A stretch of 64,000 nucleotides of DNA from Poseidonocella sp. HB161398. GTDB lineage: Bacteria; Pseudomonadota; Alphaproteobacteria; Rhodobacterales; Rhodobacteraceae. Location of the stretch: assembly GCF_005870025.1 (NCBI RefSeq), contig NZ_VATA01000010.1, positions 62,001 through 126,000 on the forward strand, read 5' to 3'. The position numbers were made by a program, and so were the translations under genes. This document shows, piece after piece, positions 22,650 through 31,148 of this stretch. Numbering within the stretch: the first letter of the stretch is position 1; every line of letters begins with the position of its first letter. Below the pieces are notes generated by a model. The model had not been told where the DNA came from. It made no database searches and saw nothing but the letters and a program-made list of their open reading frames with translations.

Positions 22650-24602
22650 GTGGCCCGTCCGCCCCGCATCCGGCGCTCGGTCCGGATGCGCCTCCTCGTC
22701 ATCGCGTTGCTACCGATGCTGGTGCTGCTGCCGATCCTGCTCGGCGCCACGATCTGGCGCTGGTCCGACAAGATCGACGACCTGCTGGTCAACAAGGTCA
22801 CCGGCGACCTGACCATCGCCGACCAGTACCTGGCGCGGCTTGTCGAGATGTCGGGCGAGCGGATCGACGCCTCCGCCCGCTCGGCCGAGATGCGCGACGC
22901 GCTGGCGGGCGAGGACGCCGCCGCCTTCCTGGAGCGCGAGCGGCAGCGGCTGGGGCTCGATTTCCTGCGCGTCGCCCATGGCGATCCGGACACCCGCGCC
23001 TGGCCGGTGGTCGCCGCCGCGCTCGGGGGCGAGGGGCAGAGCGCGGTCGACATCTTCTCGGCCGCCGAGCTCGACCAGCTGGTGCCGGGGCTGGCAGAGC
23101 GCGCGCGGCTGCCGATCGTGGCGACCCGCGGGGCGATGCCCGGCGGGCCCGCTGTCGAGACCCGCGGCATGGTCATCCACTCCGCCGCCCCGCTCGCCCT
23201 GCCCGGCGGCCGCCGCGCGGCGCTGGTCGGCGGGCTGCTGCTGAACGGCAATCTCGATTTCATCGACCGCATCAACGCGCTGGTCTACCGTCCGCAGAGC
23301 CTGCCCGCGGGCAGCCAGGGCACCGCGACGCTCTTCCTCGACGACGTGCGGATCTCGACCAATGTGCGGCTCTTCGAGAATGTCCGCGCGCTCGGCACCC
23401 GCGTCTCGGCCGAGGTCCGCGCGCAGGTGCTGGGCGAGGGGCAGATCTGGCTCGACCGCGCCTTCGTCGTCAATGACTGGTACATCTCCGCCTACGAGCC
23501 GATCCGCGACAGCACCGGACAGCGCGTCGGCATGCTCTATGTCGGCTTCCTCGAGGCGCCCTTCCGCCAGGCGCGGCTGGCCTCGATCGCGACGCTGGGC
23601 GGCGCCTTCCTGCTGATCGCGCTCCTGTCGGTGCCGATCTTCCTGCGTTGGGCCGGCCATATCTTCCGCCCGCTGGAGAAGATGACCAGCACCATCGAGC
23701 GCGTCGAGGCGGGGGACATGACCGCGCGCAACCGCCCGGCCCCGGATGGCGGCGAGATCGCCCAGGTCGCCGCGCATCTCGACGAGCTGCTCGACCGGCT
23801 GCAGGCGCGCGACCGCGAGCTGCGCGGCTGGGCGGAGCGGCTGGAGGCCGAGGTCGAGGACCGCACCCGCGACCTGCGCCGCGCCCACCGCCAGCTGGAG
23901 CGCACGACCGAGCGGCTGATCATGTCGGGCAAGCTGGCCGCGGTGGGCGAGATCACGGCCTCGGTCGCACATGAGATCAACAACCCGGTGGCGGTGATCC
24001 AGGGCAATCTGGATCTCGCCCGCGACACGCTGGGCTCCGCCGCCGATGCCGTGGAGGAGGAGTTCCGGCTGATCGACGACCAGGTCTACCGGATCGGCGT
24101 CATCGTCTCGAAGCTGCTGCAATTCGCCCGGCCCGAGGACTATTCCGGCGCGGTCCGCACGATCTCGCCCGCTGAGGTGCTGCGCGACTGCCTGGTGCTG
24201 ACGCGCCACCAGATCGAGGCGGCCGGGATCGACTGCCGCCTGGAGGACGCCAGCCTTGCCGGCGTGCGCATGTCGCGCACCGAGCTGCAGCAGGTGCTGG
24301 TGAACCTGATCCTGAACGCGGTCCATGCCATGCCCGGCGGCGGCACTCTGCGCGTCGCCGCGCGCGACGTGCCGGGCGGCGCCGAGATCGCCGTCGAGGA
24401 CAGCGGCACCGGCATCGCCCCCGAGGTGCTGCCGCGGATCTTCGACCCGTTCTTCACCACCAAGCAGGCCGAGGGCACCGGGCTGGGCCTGTCGATCAGC
24501 CAGCAGATCGTGAGTCGCGCCGGCGGGCAGATCACCGCCGAGAGCCGCCCCGGCGAGGGCGCCACCTTCCGGATTTTCCTGCCGGAGGCGGAAAATGCCT
24601 GA
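22650..24602 (+). CDS. Membrane sensor histidine kinase, DctB-like
   Basis: The partner kinase of the upstream regulator, 650 residues. It has a first membrane helix (about 13-35), a periplasmic sensor region of about 270 residues of Cache character (VVNDWYISAYEPIRDSTGQ), a second helix (about 312-332), HAMP, a coiled coil, the dimerisation helix with phospho-acceptor His441 in SVAHEINNP, and an ATPase domain with NLILNAVHAM, DSGTGI and GTGLGLS. A GTG at 22650 starts it 4 bp after the regulator stop. The sensed ligand is probably an organic acid, given the family and neighbours, but this is inference. Confidence 0.92.
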   Translation: MARPPRIRRSVRMRLLVIALLPMLVLLPILLGATIWRWSDKIDDLLVNKVTGDLTIADQYLARLVEMSGERIDASARSAEMRDALAGEDAAAFLERERQRLGLDFLRVAHGDPDTRAWPVVAAALGGEGQSAVDIFSAAELDQLVPGLAERARLPIVATRGAMPGGPAVETRGMVIHSAAPLALPGGRRAALVGGLLLNGNLDFIDRINALVYRPQSLPAGSQGTATLFLDDVRISTNVRLFENVRALGTRVSAEVRAQVLGEGQIWLDRAFVVNDWYISAYEPIRDSTGQRVGMLYVGFLEAPFRQARLASIATLGGAFLLIALLSVPIFLRWAGHIFRPLEKMTSTIERVEAGDMTARNRPAPDGGEIAQVAAHLDELLDRLQARDRELRGWAERLEAEVEDRTRDLRRAHRQLERTTERLIMSGKLAAVGEITASVAHEINNPVAVIQGNLDLARDTLGSAADAVEEEFRLIDDQVYRIGVIVSKLLQFARPEDYSGAVRTISPAEVLRDCLVLTRHQIEAAGIDCRLEDASLAGVRMSRTELQQVLVNLILNAVHAMPGGGTLRVAARDVPGGAEIAVEDSGTGIAPEVLPRIFDPFFTTKQAEGTGLGLSISQQIVSRAGGQITAESRPGEGATFRIFLPEAENA

Positions 24603-24605
24603 GCG

Positions 24606-24702
24606 GGACAGAATGCGCCATCCGGCGGCCCGCGCGGGCGGCCCGACGGACAAAATGTCCGCAAAGCCCGGCCGCACCCGCGGGCCGGCGGGCGTTATGT
24701 CC
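24606..24702 (+). promoter_or_regulatory. Three operator-like palindromes spaced 42 bp, upstream of the MFS gene
   Basis: The central site is a perfect GGACA-AAA-TGTCC palindrome at 24648-24660. The upstream site at 24606-24618 keeps a perfect left half (GGACA) with AA and TG conserved. The downstream site at 24690-24702 keeps a perfect right half (TGTCC). Their centres are 24612, 24654 and 24696, exactly 42 bp or four helical turns apart. TTGACA at 24735-24740 could be a -35 box; no clear -10 and no GG-N10-GC sigma-54 promoter was found between there and the gene. Confidence 0.6.
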
Positions 24703-24841
24703 ATTTAAACCATTGATATCTAATTACTTCATTCTTGACAGCAAGGCCCTTTGCCGCGCTTTCTCGCCCGGCATGCACCCGCATGCGGCCGGATGCGCCA
24801 CAGGAGGACGGCGCCCCCGGTCCGGATCAGGGAGGACTACC

Positions 24842-26563
24842 ATGAGCAACGCCCCGAGCGGTGCCCTCGGCTTCTTGCACAAGAGCCACATCGTCGCCGG
24901 CCCCGGCTTCAACCGCTGGCGCGTGCCGCCGGCATCCATCGCCATCCATCTGTGCATCGGCTCGGTCTATGCCTGGTCGGTCTTCAACCCGCCCCTGACG
25001 CGCGAGCTGGGCGTCGTCGCCTCGAGCGCCGAGGACTGGAGCCTGGGCTCCGTCGTCTGGATCTTCTCGGTGGCGATCGTCTTTCTCGGCCTCGCCGCGG
25101 CCTTCGCCGGCAAGTGGCTCGAAGAGGTCGGGCCGCGCATGGTCGGTGTCGTGGCCGCCTTCCTGTGGGGCGGCGGCTTCGTCATCGGCTCGCTCGGGAT
25201 CTCGAGCCACCAGCTGTGGCTGATCTATCTCGGCTACGGGGTGCTCGGCGGCTGCGGGCTGGGGCTGGGCTATGTCTCGCCGGTCTCGACGCTGATCCGC
25301 TGGTTCCCGGACCGCCGCGGCATGGCGACGGGCATGGCGATCATGGGCTTCGGCGGCGGCGCAATGATCGCCGCGCCGGTCAAGGGCTGGCTCCTCGACC
25401 TCTATTCCCGCGCGCCCGACTTCCTCGGCGCCGCGGACACGGTCGCCACCACGGTCGAGAACGGCCGGGTCTTCGCCGAGACCGCCACGGGCCGCGCCGA
25501 GGTGGTGATCGCCACCGCCCAGCAGGCCGCGCCCTTCGGCGGCGAGGCCGGGGTCTATGTCATCGGCACCGGCAATACCGGCGCGGCCGCGACCTTCCTG
25601 ACCCTCGGCATCGTCTATTTCGTGGTGATGCTGCTGGCCTCCTTCCAGTACCGCGTCCCGGCCGAGGGCTGGCGTCCCGAGGGCTGGGTGCCGAAGCCCG
25701 CCGCCTCGGGCATGGTCTCGCAGAACAACGTCCATATCGACCAGGCGCTGAAGACGCCGCAATTCTGGCAGCTCTGGGTGATGCTCTGCTTCAACGTCAC
25801 CGCCGGGATCGGGGTGATCGGCGTCGCCAAGACGATGATGAGCGAGATCTTCGGCTCGGTCATGCCGCTGGTCGTCACCGCCGCCTTCGCCTCGACCTAC
25901 GTGCTGATGATCTCGGTCTTCAACATGGTGGGGCGGTTCTTCTGGGCCTCGACCTCGGACTATATCGGGCGCAAGGCGACCTATATGTGCTTCTTCGTGC
26001 TCGGCACGCTCCTGTACCTGTCGATCCCGTACTTCGCCTCGACCGTGGCGACCAACCCGTCGATGATCTACCTGATCGGCTTCTACGCCGCGACGATGAT
26101 CATCTTCTCGATGTATGGCGGCGGCTTCGCGACGATCCCGGCCTATCTGGCGGACATGTTCGGCACGATGCATGTCGGCGGCATCCACGGGCGGCTGCTG
26201 ACCGCCTGGTCGACCGCCGGGGTGCTGGGCCCGCTGGCGATCACCTCGCTGCGGCAGATGTCGGTCAGCAACGCCATCGCCGACCTGGCGGGGCGGATCG
26301 ACCCCGCCGCCTTCGCCGAGCGCTTCGGCGCACCGATCGCCCAGCTCGACCAGCTGGTGGCGGCCAAGACCGTGACCATCGCCGGGCTGATGGAGATCGC
26401 CCCCGCGGGCACCGTCGATCCGACGCCCTCGCTCTACAACACCACCATGTACTGCATGGCGGCGCTGCTGGTCGTGGCCTTCTTCGCCAATCTCTTCATG
26501 CGGCCGGTGCGCGAGCATCACCACCATGACGAGCCCGAACTGCAGGCAGTTCCGGTCGAATGA
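24842..26563 (+). CDS. OFA-family MFS transporter (oxalate/formate antiporter type)
   Basis: The 573-residue membrane protein has about 12 helices with the OFA signatures: WRVPPASIAIHLCIGSVYAW at the first helix, LGYVSPVSTLIRWFPDRRG, and GYVSP-type motifs. An unusually long loop of about 70 residues (near 200-275) lies between helices 6 and 7. The C-terminus is histidine-rich (REHHHHDEPE). Members move small carboxylates across the inner membrane. The ATG at 24842 follows GGGAGGACTACC. It lies downstream of the regulator-kinase pair behind the 42-bp-phased operator array, suggesting control by that system. The substrate is unknown. Confidence 0.88.
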   Translation: MSNAPSGALGFLHKSHIVAGPGFNRWRVPPASIAIHLCIGSVYAWSVFNPPLTRELGVVASSAEDWSLGSVVWIFSVAIVFLGLAAAFAGKWLEEVGPRMVGVVAAFLWGGGFVIGSLGISSHQLWLIYLGYGVLGGCGLGLGYVSPVSTLIRWFPDRRGMATGMAIMGFGGGAMIAAPVKGWLLDLYSRAPDFLGAADTVATTVENGRVFAETATGRAEVVIATAQQAAPFGGEAGVYVIGTGNTGAAATFLTLGIVYFVVMLLASFQYRVPAEGWRPEGWVPKPAASGMVSQNNVHIDQALKTPQFWQLWVMLCFNVTAGIGVIGVAKTMMSEIFGSVMPLVVTAAFASTYVLMISVFNMVGRFFWASTSDYIGRKATYMCFFVLGTLLYLSIPYFASTVATNPSMIYLIGFYAATMIIFSMYGGGFATIPAYLADMFGTMHVGGIHGRLLTAWSTAGVLGPLAITSLRQMSVSNAIADLAGRIDPAAFAERFGAPIAQLDQLVAAKTVTIAGLMEIAPAGTVDPTPSLYNTTMYCMAALLVVAFFANLFMRPVREHHHHDEPELQAVPVE

Positions 26564-26569
26564 CCCTCG

Positions 26570-26589
26570 CGGGGCGCTCCGGCGCCCCG
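26570..26589 (+). terminator. Hairpin after the MFS gene, possible terminator
   Basis: An 8-bp stem, CGGGGCGC (26570-26577) and GCGCCCCG (26582-26589), lies 7 bp after the stop codon. No T tract follows, so termination is uncertain. Confidence 0.45.
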
Positions 26590-26667
26590 TCCCCGGTTGA
26601 TGCCGGCGCCCAGCTGCCGTTAACCTTTGCGCCGAAGCCGGCATGTGACCAGGCAAGAGGCGAGCAA

Positions 26668-27174
26668 ATGACCTTTCCGACGACGAGACTGCCGGCCGCG
26701 CTGCCGGCGCTTGTGCTGCTGGCCCTGGCGGGCTGCGGCTCTTCCCGCCACGAGCCCGGGCAGCTCGAATGCATGGAGCGGGCGATGTTCTTCGAATCCT
26801 ACCGCTCCAGCCGCGACGGCATGATCGCCGTGGGCAGCGTGGTGATGAACCGGGTGGAGTCCGACAGCTATCCCGGCACGGTCTGCGGCGTGGTCGGGCA
26901 GAAGGGGCAGTTCGCCCCGAACATCATGTCCCGGCCGATGGACAGCAGCGCCCTGCCCGAGGTGCGCGAGGCGGCGATGGCGGTGCTCAAGGGCGAGCGC
27001 CACCCGCTGATCGCCAATGCCCAGTTCTTCCACGCCGCCAGCTACCGGGCGGGCTACAACAACATGCATTACGTGCTCTCGGCCGGCGGCAACGCCTTCT
27101 ACGAGCGCCGCCGCCCCGAAGCCGTGACCCAGCCGGTGCCCCCCGCCCCGACCGAGGGGCTGACCGGGCGCTAG
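26668..27174 (+). CDS. SleB-like cell wall hydrolase, lipoprotein
   Basis: The 168-residue product starts with a lipoprotein signal (lipobox LALAGC). It then has a Hydrolase_2/SleB-type domain with AMFFESYRSSRDGMIAVGSV, YPGTVCGVV, QFAPNIMSRP and HAASYRAGYNNMHYV. Such enzymes cut peptidoglycan glycan strands, so it probably acts at the periplasmic face. The ATG at 26668 is favoured because it places the lipobox correctly. Its stop overlaps the convergent ABC-F gene stop by 4 bp. Confidence 0.85.
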   Translation: MTFPTTRLPAALPALVLLALAGCGSSRHEPGQLECMERAMFFESYRSSRDGMIAVGSVVMNRVESDSYPGTVCGVVGQKGQFAPNIMSRPMDSSALPEVREAAMAVLKGERHPLIANAQFFHAASYRAGYNNMHYVLSAGGNAFYERRRPEAVTQPVPPAPTEGLTGR

Positions 27175-28763
27175 CCGCCGGGCAGCGTCACGATCCGGTC
27201 AGGCCCCAGCGCCGCGAGGAAGGCCGCGTCATGGCTGGCCGCCAGCACCGCGCCGTCATAGGCGGCCAGTGCGGCCTCGAGCGCGGCGATGCCGTCGAGA
27301 TCGAGATGGTTGGTCGGCTCGTCTAGGATCAGCAGCATCGGCGGCGGCAGCCCGCCGAGCGTCGCGGCCAGCGCCGCGCGCAGCCGCTCTCCGCCGCTGG
27401 CCGCTCCGGCCGGGCGCTCCGCCTCCGCCCCGCGGAAGCCGAACCGCGCCAGCGCGGCACGGGCCTGGTTCGGCGCCATCTGCGGGTTGAGCCGCAGGAC
27501 ATTGCCCAGAAGGCTTGCGCCCGGATCGAGCAGCCCCAGATGCTGGTCGAGGCAGGCGGCCGGCACGCAGAGCTCGCGCTGCCCGGCCAGCGGCGCCCGG
27601 CGGCCCGCGGCGAGATCGAGAAGCGTGGTCTTGCCGCTGCCATTCGGCCCGGCGATCACGACACGCTCGGGCCCGGTGATCTCCAGCGACAGGCCCCGCA
27701 GCACCGGCGCGGCCGGATCATGCCCGGCGGCAACGCCATCCAGCCGCAGCACCCGGCGCGCGGGCGCAAGCCCCGTCGGCGCGATCTCCATATCGACCGG
27801 CAGCAGACGCTCCACCCGGGCCCGCGCCTCTTCCAGCGCCGCCTCGGCCGCGCCGCAGCGCGCCTCGCGCAGCCGCGTCCCGGCCCCGCCCGAGGCCTCC
27901 GCCCGCTCCTTCGCCGCATCGAGCAGCACCTTCGGCTGGCCGCCCTTCGCGCGCGAGCGCTTGCCCGCGCCATCCTTGCGCGCCTTGCGCTCGGCGGCCT
28001 CCTGCGCGCGGCGCCGCGCCAGGTCGCGGGCCCGTCCCGCCTGGTCGAGCGCCTGCCGGGCGGCCGCCTCCGCCTCGTCCTTCTGGCGGCGATAGGCGCT
28101 GAACCCGCCGCCAAAGCGGGCCGCGCCGCGCGGGCCTAGCTCGACGATCGCGTCCATCTCCTCCAGCAGGGCGCGGTCATGGCTGGCGACGATGGCGCAG
28201 CCCGGCCAGCCGCGGAGCAGCCCCGCGACGGCCGCGCGACCGTCGCGGTCGAGCGCGTCGGTCGGCTCGTCCAGCAGCAGGATATCGGGATCGCCGAAAA
28301 TCGCCGCAGCCAGCGCGGCACGGCTCTGCTCGCCGCCCGAGAGCTGCGCCAGCGGGGTCTCCGGCGGCATGTCGAGCCCGCAGCGCCGCAGCGCCGCGCC
28401 GATCCGGGCGGGCAGATCCCAGTCGGCCGCCGCCAGATCGGCAGCCGAGGCAGTGCCGGCCGCGGCGCGCTCCAGCCGGTCGAGCGCGTCCCCCTGGCCG
28501 AAGGCATCGGCGATCCGCGCGCCGGGCGCAGGCGCCGCCTCCTGACGCATCATCGCAAGACGGCCGGCGGTGCGGATCTGGCCCGAGAGCGGGGAGAGCT
28601 CGCCCGCGATCAGCCGCAGGAGCGTGCTCTTGCCCGCGCCGTTCCTGCCGACCAGCCCGGTGCGGCCGGGGCCGAAGGCGAGGTCGAGGCCGGTGAAAAG
28701 GGGACGGCCGTCAGGGACGGACCAGAAGAGGCGGGAAATGGAGACGGAGACGGGAGCAGGCAT
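27171..28763 (-). CDS. ABC-F family ATP-binding protein
   Basis: The 530-residue soluble protein has two ABC cassettes. The first has Walker A GRNGAGKST, signature LSGGEQSR and Walker B LLLDEPTDALD. The second has GPNGSGKTT, SGGERLR and LILDEPTNHLD. A charged, Arg/Lys-rich linker of about 90 residues joins them, and there is no membrane domain. ABC-F proteins act on ribosomes as translation factors or antibiotic-protection factors; the subfamily cannot be told here. I placed the start at ATG 28763, where the first cassette's N-terminus begins; the frame upstream to 29408 is an out-of-frame reading through the neighbouring VOC gene. Confidence 0.88.
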   Translation of the reverse strand: MPAPVSVSISRLFWSVPDGRPLFTGLDLAFGPGRTGLVGRNGAGKSTLLRLIAGELSPLSGQIRTAGRLAMMRQEAAPAPGARIADAFGQGDALDRLERAAAGTASAADLAAADWDLPARIGAALRRCGLDMPPETPLAQLSGGEQSRAALAAAIFGDPDILLLDEPTDALDRDGRAAVAGLLRGWPGCAIVASHDRALLEEMDAIVELGPRGAARFGGGFSAYRRQKDEAEAAARQALDQAGRARDLARRRAQEAAERKARKDGAGKRSRAKGGQPKVLLDAAKERAEASGGAGTRLREARCGAAEAALEEARARVERLLPVDMEIAPTGLAPARRVLRLDGVAAGHDPAAPVLRGLSLEITGPERVVIAGPNGSGKTTLLDLAAGRRAPLAGQRELCVPAACLDQHLGLLDPGASLLGNVLRLNPQMAPNQARAALARFGFRGAEAERPAGAASGGERLRAALAATLGGLPPPMLLILDEPTNHLDLDGIAALEAALAAYDGAVLAASHDAAFLAALGPDRIVTLPGG

Positions 28764-28888
28764 GGGACAGGTCTTCTCGCTGCGGAACCGGAAGGGCGAC
28801 GGCGGCGAGGGTCTTGTCCATGGCGAAAAGTCTCCTGAAGCTCTGCCCCCTAGCTGGGGTCGCGGACCCGGCAATGCAAGCCCGGGGC

Positions 28889-29275
28889 TCAGGCGGAATA
28901 GGCGGCGATCTCGATCAGGTTGCCGTCGGGATCGCGGAGATAGACCGAGCGGATCGGCCCGGTCGCGCCGGTGCGCGCCACCGGCCCCTCCTCCACCGCC
29001 ACGCCGGCCTCTGCCAGCCGCGCCGCGACCTCGGCGATGTCCATCTGCGTGATCAGGCACAGATCGGCCGATCCCGGCGTCGGGCGGCCGGCCTTGGGCT
29101 CGAATTCGCGCCCCGCCTGATGGAGGTTGAATTTCTGCGCCCCGAAGCGCAGCGCCTTGCGGCCGGCGCCGAAGGTCACGGTCTCGAAGCCGAGCACGCG
29201 CTCGTAGAAATCGCAGGTCCGGTCGATATCGGCAACGGTCAGCACCAGATGGTCCAGGCGGTCGATCGGGATCAT
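28889..29275 (-). CDS. VOC-superfamily protein (glyoxalase-like)
   Basis: The 128-residue product has the two beta-alpha-beta-beta-beta modules of the vicinal oxygen chelate fold, with DRLDHLVLTVADIDRTCDFY, VLGFETVTF and the C-terminal SVYLRDPDGNLIEIA. Candidate metal ligands are His in DHLVL, Glu in NLIEI and a central His in FNLHQAG. It could be a lactoylglutathione-lyase or fosfomycin-type relative, but the substrate is not deducible. A hexanucleotide repeat lies 20 bp upstream of its ATG. Confidence 0.85.
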   Translation of the reverse strand: MIPIDRLDHLVLTVADIDRTCDFYERVLGFETVTFGAGRKALRFGAQKFNLHQAGREFEPKAGRPTPGSADLCLITQMDIAEVAARLAEAGVAVEEGPVARTGATGPIRSVYLRDPDGNLIEIAAYSA

Positions 29276-29293
29276 GCGCGGGACTCCATTCTA

Positions 29294-29344
<51 letters not shown>

Positions 29345-29373
29345 AGGCTAGCGCGCGCCCGCCGGAACATGCA

Positions 29374-29403
29374 AGGACGCACCGGCCGGAACCGGTGCGT
29401 CCT
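29374..29403 (-). terminator. Terminator hairpin of the RTX gene
   Basis: A perfect 12-bp stem, AGGACGCACCGG (29374-29385) and CCGGTGCGTCCT (29392-29403), with a 6-nt loop lies 22 bp past the RTX stop. Only TTG follows on the minus strand, so it may rely on stem strength. Confidence 0.7.
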
Positions 29404-29424
29404 CTCACCCGGGAAGGGATGGGA

Positions 29425-31026
29425 TCAGAACAGGAAGTCGTGCTGGCCGAGATCGCCCAGATGGGTGTTTTCCAGCGTCAGGCTGTTGCCATGGCCGAAA
29501 TCGATCACGACGTCGTCGCCCTGCTGCTCGGCCAGATCGGAGACGTCCTCCCAGCTGGCATAGCCGCCCTCGATCTGCAGCAGGACGACATCCTCGCCCT
29601 CGCCGAAATCGGTGATCCGGTCGTCGCCGCCGTTAAAGACGAAGGTGTCCGCCCCCTCGCCACCGGTCATCAGGTCATTGCCCGCGCCGCCGTCGAGATA
29701 GTCGCCGCCCGCCCCGCCGGTCAGCGCGTCATTGCCCGCGCCGCCATAGGCCTTGAGGTTGATCGCATGGGCGTCGAGCCCGCTGGCGTCGATCGTGTCG
29801 TCGCCGTCCAGACCGTCGACCACCAGTTTCTCGGTGTCGATGATGTCCAGCGTGAACTGGCCCAGATTGGTGCGGGCGAAATCGACATCCCCGGCCGTGC
29901 CGCTGACCACGAAGGCATCGCCCGCGCCGTCGGCGCCGGTGACCGCGGCAGTGTCGTAGCCGTAGCCGCCATTCATCACGTCCGAGCCGTCGCCATTGGC
30001 CCAGACCATGCGGTCCTGGCCCATGCCGCCATTCATGACGTCATTGCCCTTGCCGCCGATCAGCAGGTCCGCGCCGCTGCCGCCATTGAGCTCGTCATCA
30101 CCCGCGCCGCCGATCAGCAGGTCGTTGCCTTCGCCGCCGAAGGCCTTGAACTTGATCGCATCCGCCTCGAGCCCGCTGGCGTCGATCGTGTCGTCGCCGC
30201 CCAGCCCGTCGACCACCAGCTTCTCGGTGTCGATAATGTCCAGGGTGAACTGCCCCAGATTGGTGCGGGCGAAATCGACATCGCCCGCCGTGCCGCTGAC
30301 CACGAAGGCGTCGCCCGCGGTCTCGGCCCCTTCGACCGCGGCGGTGTCATAGCCGTAGCCGCCATCCATCGTGTCGGAGCCGTCGCCATTGTCCCATTCC
30401 ATCCGGTCGCGGCCGGTGCCGCCGATCATGACGTCATTGCCCTTCTCGCCCTCGAGAAGGTCCGCCCCGGCGCCGCCCATCAGGACATCGTCCCCGGCCC
30501 CGCCGATCAGCACGTCATTGCCGTCGCCGCCATTGACCTTCAGCTGGATCGCCCCGGCCTCGAGCCCGCTGGCATCGATCGTGTCATCGCCGCCCAGCCC
30601 GTTGACCACCAGCTTTTCGGTGCTGCCGATATCCAGCGAGAAAGGCCCCAGATTGACCCGCTCGAACTGCACCCGGCCGTCCGCGCTCGAGACCTCGAAG
30701 TAATCGCCCGCACCGTCGGCGCCGTTGACCTCGGCGGTGTCGAAGCCCAGGCCGCCCTCCATGACATCCGAGCCGTCGCCATTGTTCCAGATCATCCGGT
30801 CATAGCCGCGGCCGCCCAGCATCACGTCGTCGCCGCGATCGCCGATCAGCGTGTCGGCGCCGTCTTCGCCGGCCAGCACGTCGTCGCCGTCTCCGCCCTT
30901 GACCACATCGTTGCCCTCGCCGGCCACGACGACGTCATCGCCGCCCAGTGCCTCGAAGATCTCGTCCTCGGGTCCGCCTGCCAGAACCTCTGCATTCTCC
31001 GTCCCGGTCACCAGTTTGCTTGCCAT
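29425..31026 (-). CDS. RTX-type secreted calcium-binding repeat protein
   Basis: The 533-residue, strongly acidic protein is built of nonapeptide glycine/aspartate repeats (GGAGDDVLMGGAGADLL type) that fold as Ca-bound parallel beta-rolls. It lacks a Sec signal; RTX proteins leave through type I secretion using a C-terminal signal, and the end (LTLENTHLGDLGQHDFLF) fits such a signal. Three long modules of 131 residues, starting at the DRM motifs at residues 75, 206 and 337, each combine a beta-roll with a segment containing NLGxFxLDI and TEKLVV. No type I exporter genes are adjacent. No enzymatic domain is visible; an adhesive or surface role is possible. Confidence 0.88.
   Translation of the reverse strand: MASKLVTGTENAEVLAGGPEDEIFEALGGDDVVVAGEGNDVVKGGDGDDVLAGEDGADTLIGDRGDDVMLGGRGYDRMIWNNGDGSDVMEGGLGFDTAEVNGADGAGDYFEVSSADGRVQFERVNLGPFSLDIGSTEKLVVNGLGGDDTIDASGLEAGAIQLKVNGGDGNDVLIGGAGDDVLMGGAGADLLEGEKGNDVMIGGTGRDRMEWDNGDGSDTMDGGYGYDTAAVEGAETAGDAFVVSGTAGDVDFARTNLGQFTLDIIDTEKLVVDGLGGDDTIDASGLEADAIKFKAFGGEGNDLLIGGAGDDELNGGSGADLLIGGKGNDVMNGGMGQDRMVWANGDGSDVMNGGYGYDTAAVTGADGAGDAFVVSGTAGDVDFARTNLGQFTLDIIDTEKLVVDGLDGDDTIDASGLDAHAINLKAYGGAGNDALTGGAGGDYLDGGAGNDLMTGGEGADTFVFNGGDDRITDFGEGEDVVLLQIEGGYASWEDVSDLAEQQGDDVVIDFGHGNSLTLENTHLGDLGQHDFLF
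29626..30804 (-). repeat. Three 393-bp direct repeats inside the RTX gene
   Basis: Units at about 30412-30804, 30019-30411 and 29626-30018 encode the 131-residue modules. The last two are nearly identical at DNA level across the segment coding DAFVVSGTAGDVDFARTNLG, whereas the first is more diverged. This indicates recent duplication or gene conversion between the last two. Confidence 0.85.
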
Positions 31027-31148
31027 TGTCCTGTTCCATCTCGCTAAGTCGACAGCCCCACCGTGGCGCTGTTGACCCTTGGTCGCGGGACCTCCGGGAA
31101 CGGTTCACTCTTTTCCGAAATTTTTTTTCCGGCCCGCCAGCGCGGGGG

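Noticed and set aside
24703-24841. A sigma-54 promoter before the MFS gene.
   Set aside because: No GG-N10-GC pair with acceptable flanks exists in this interval on the plus strand.
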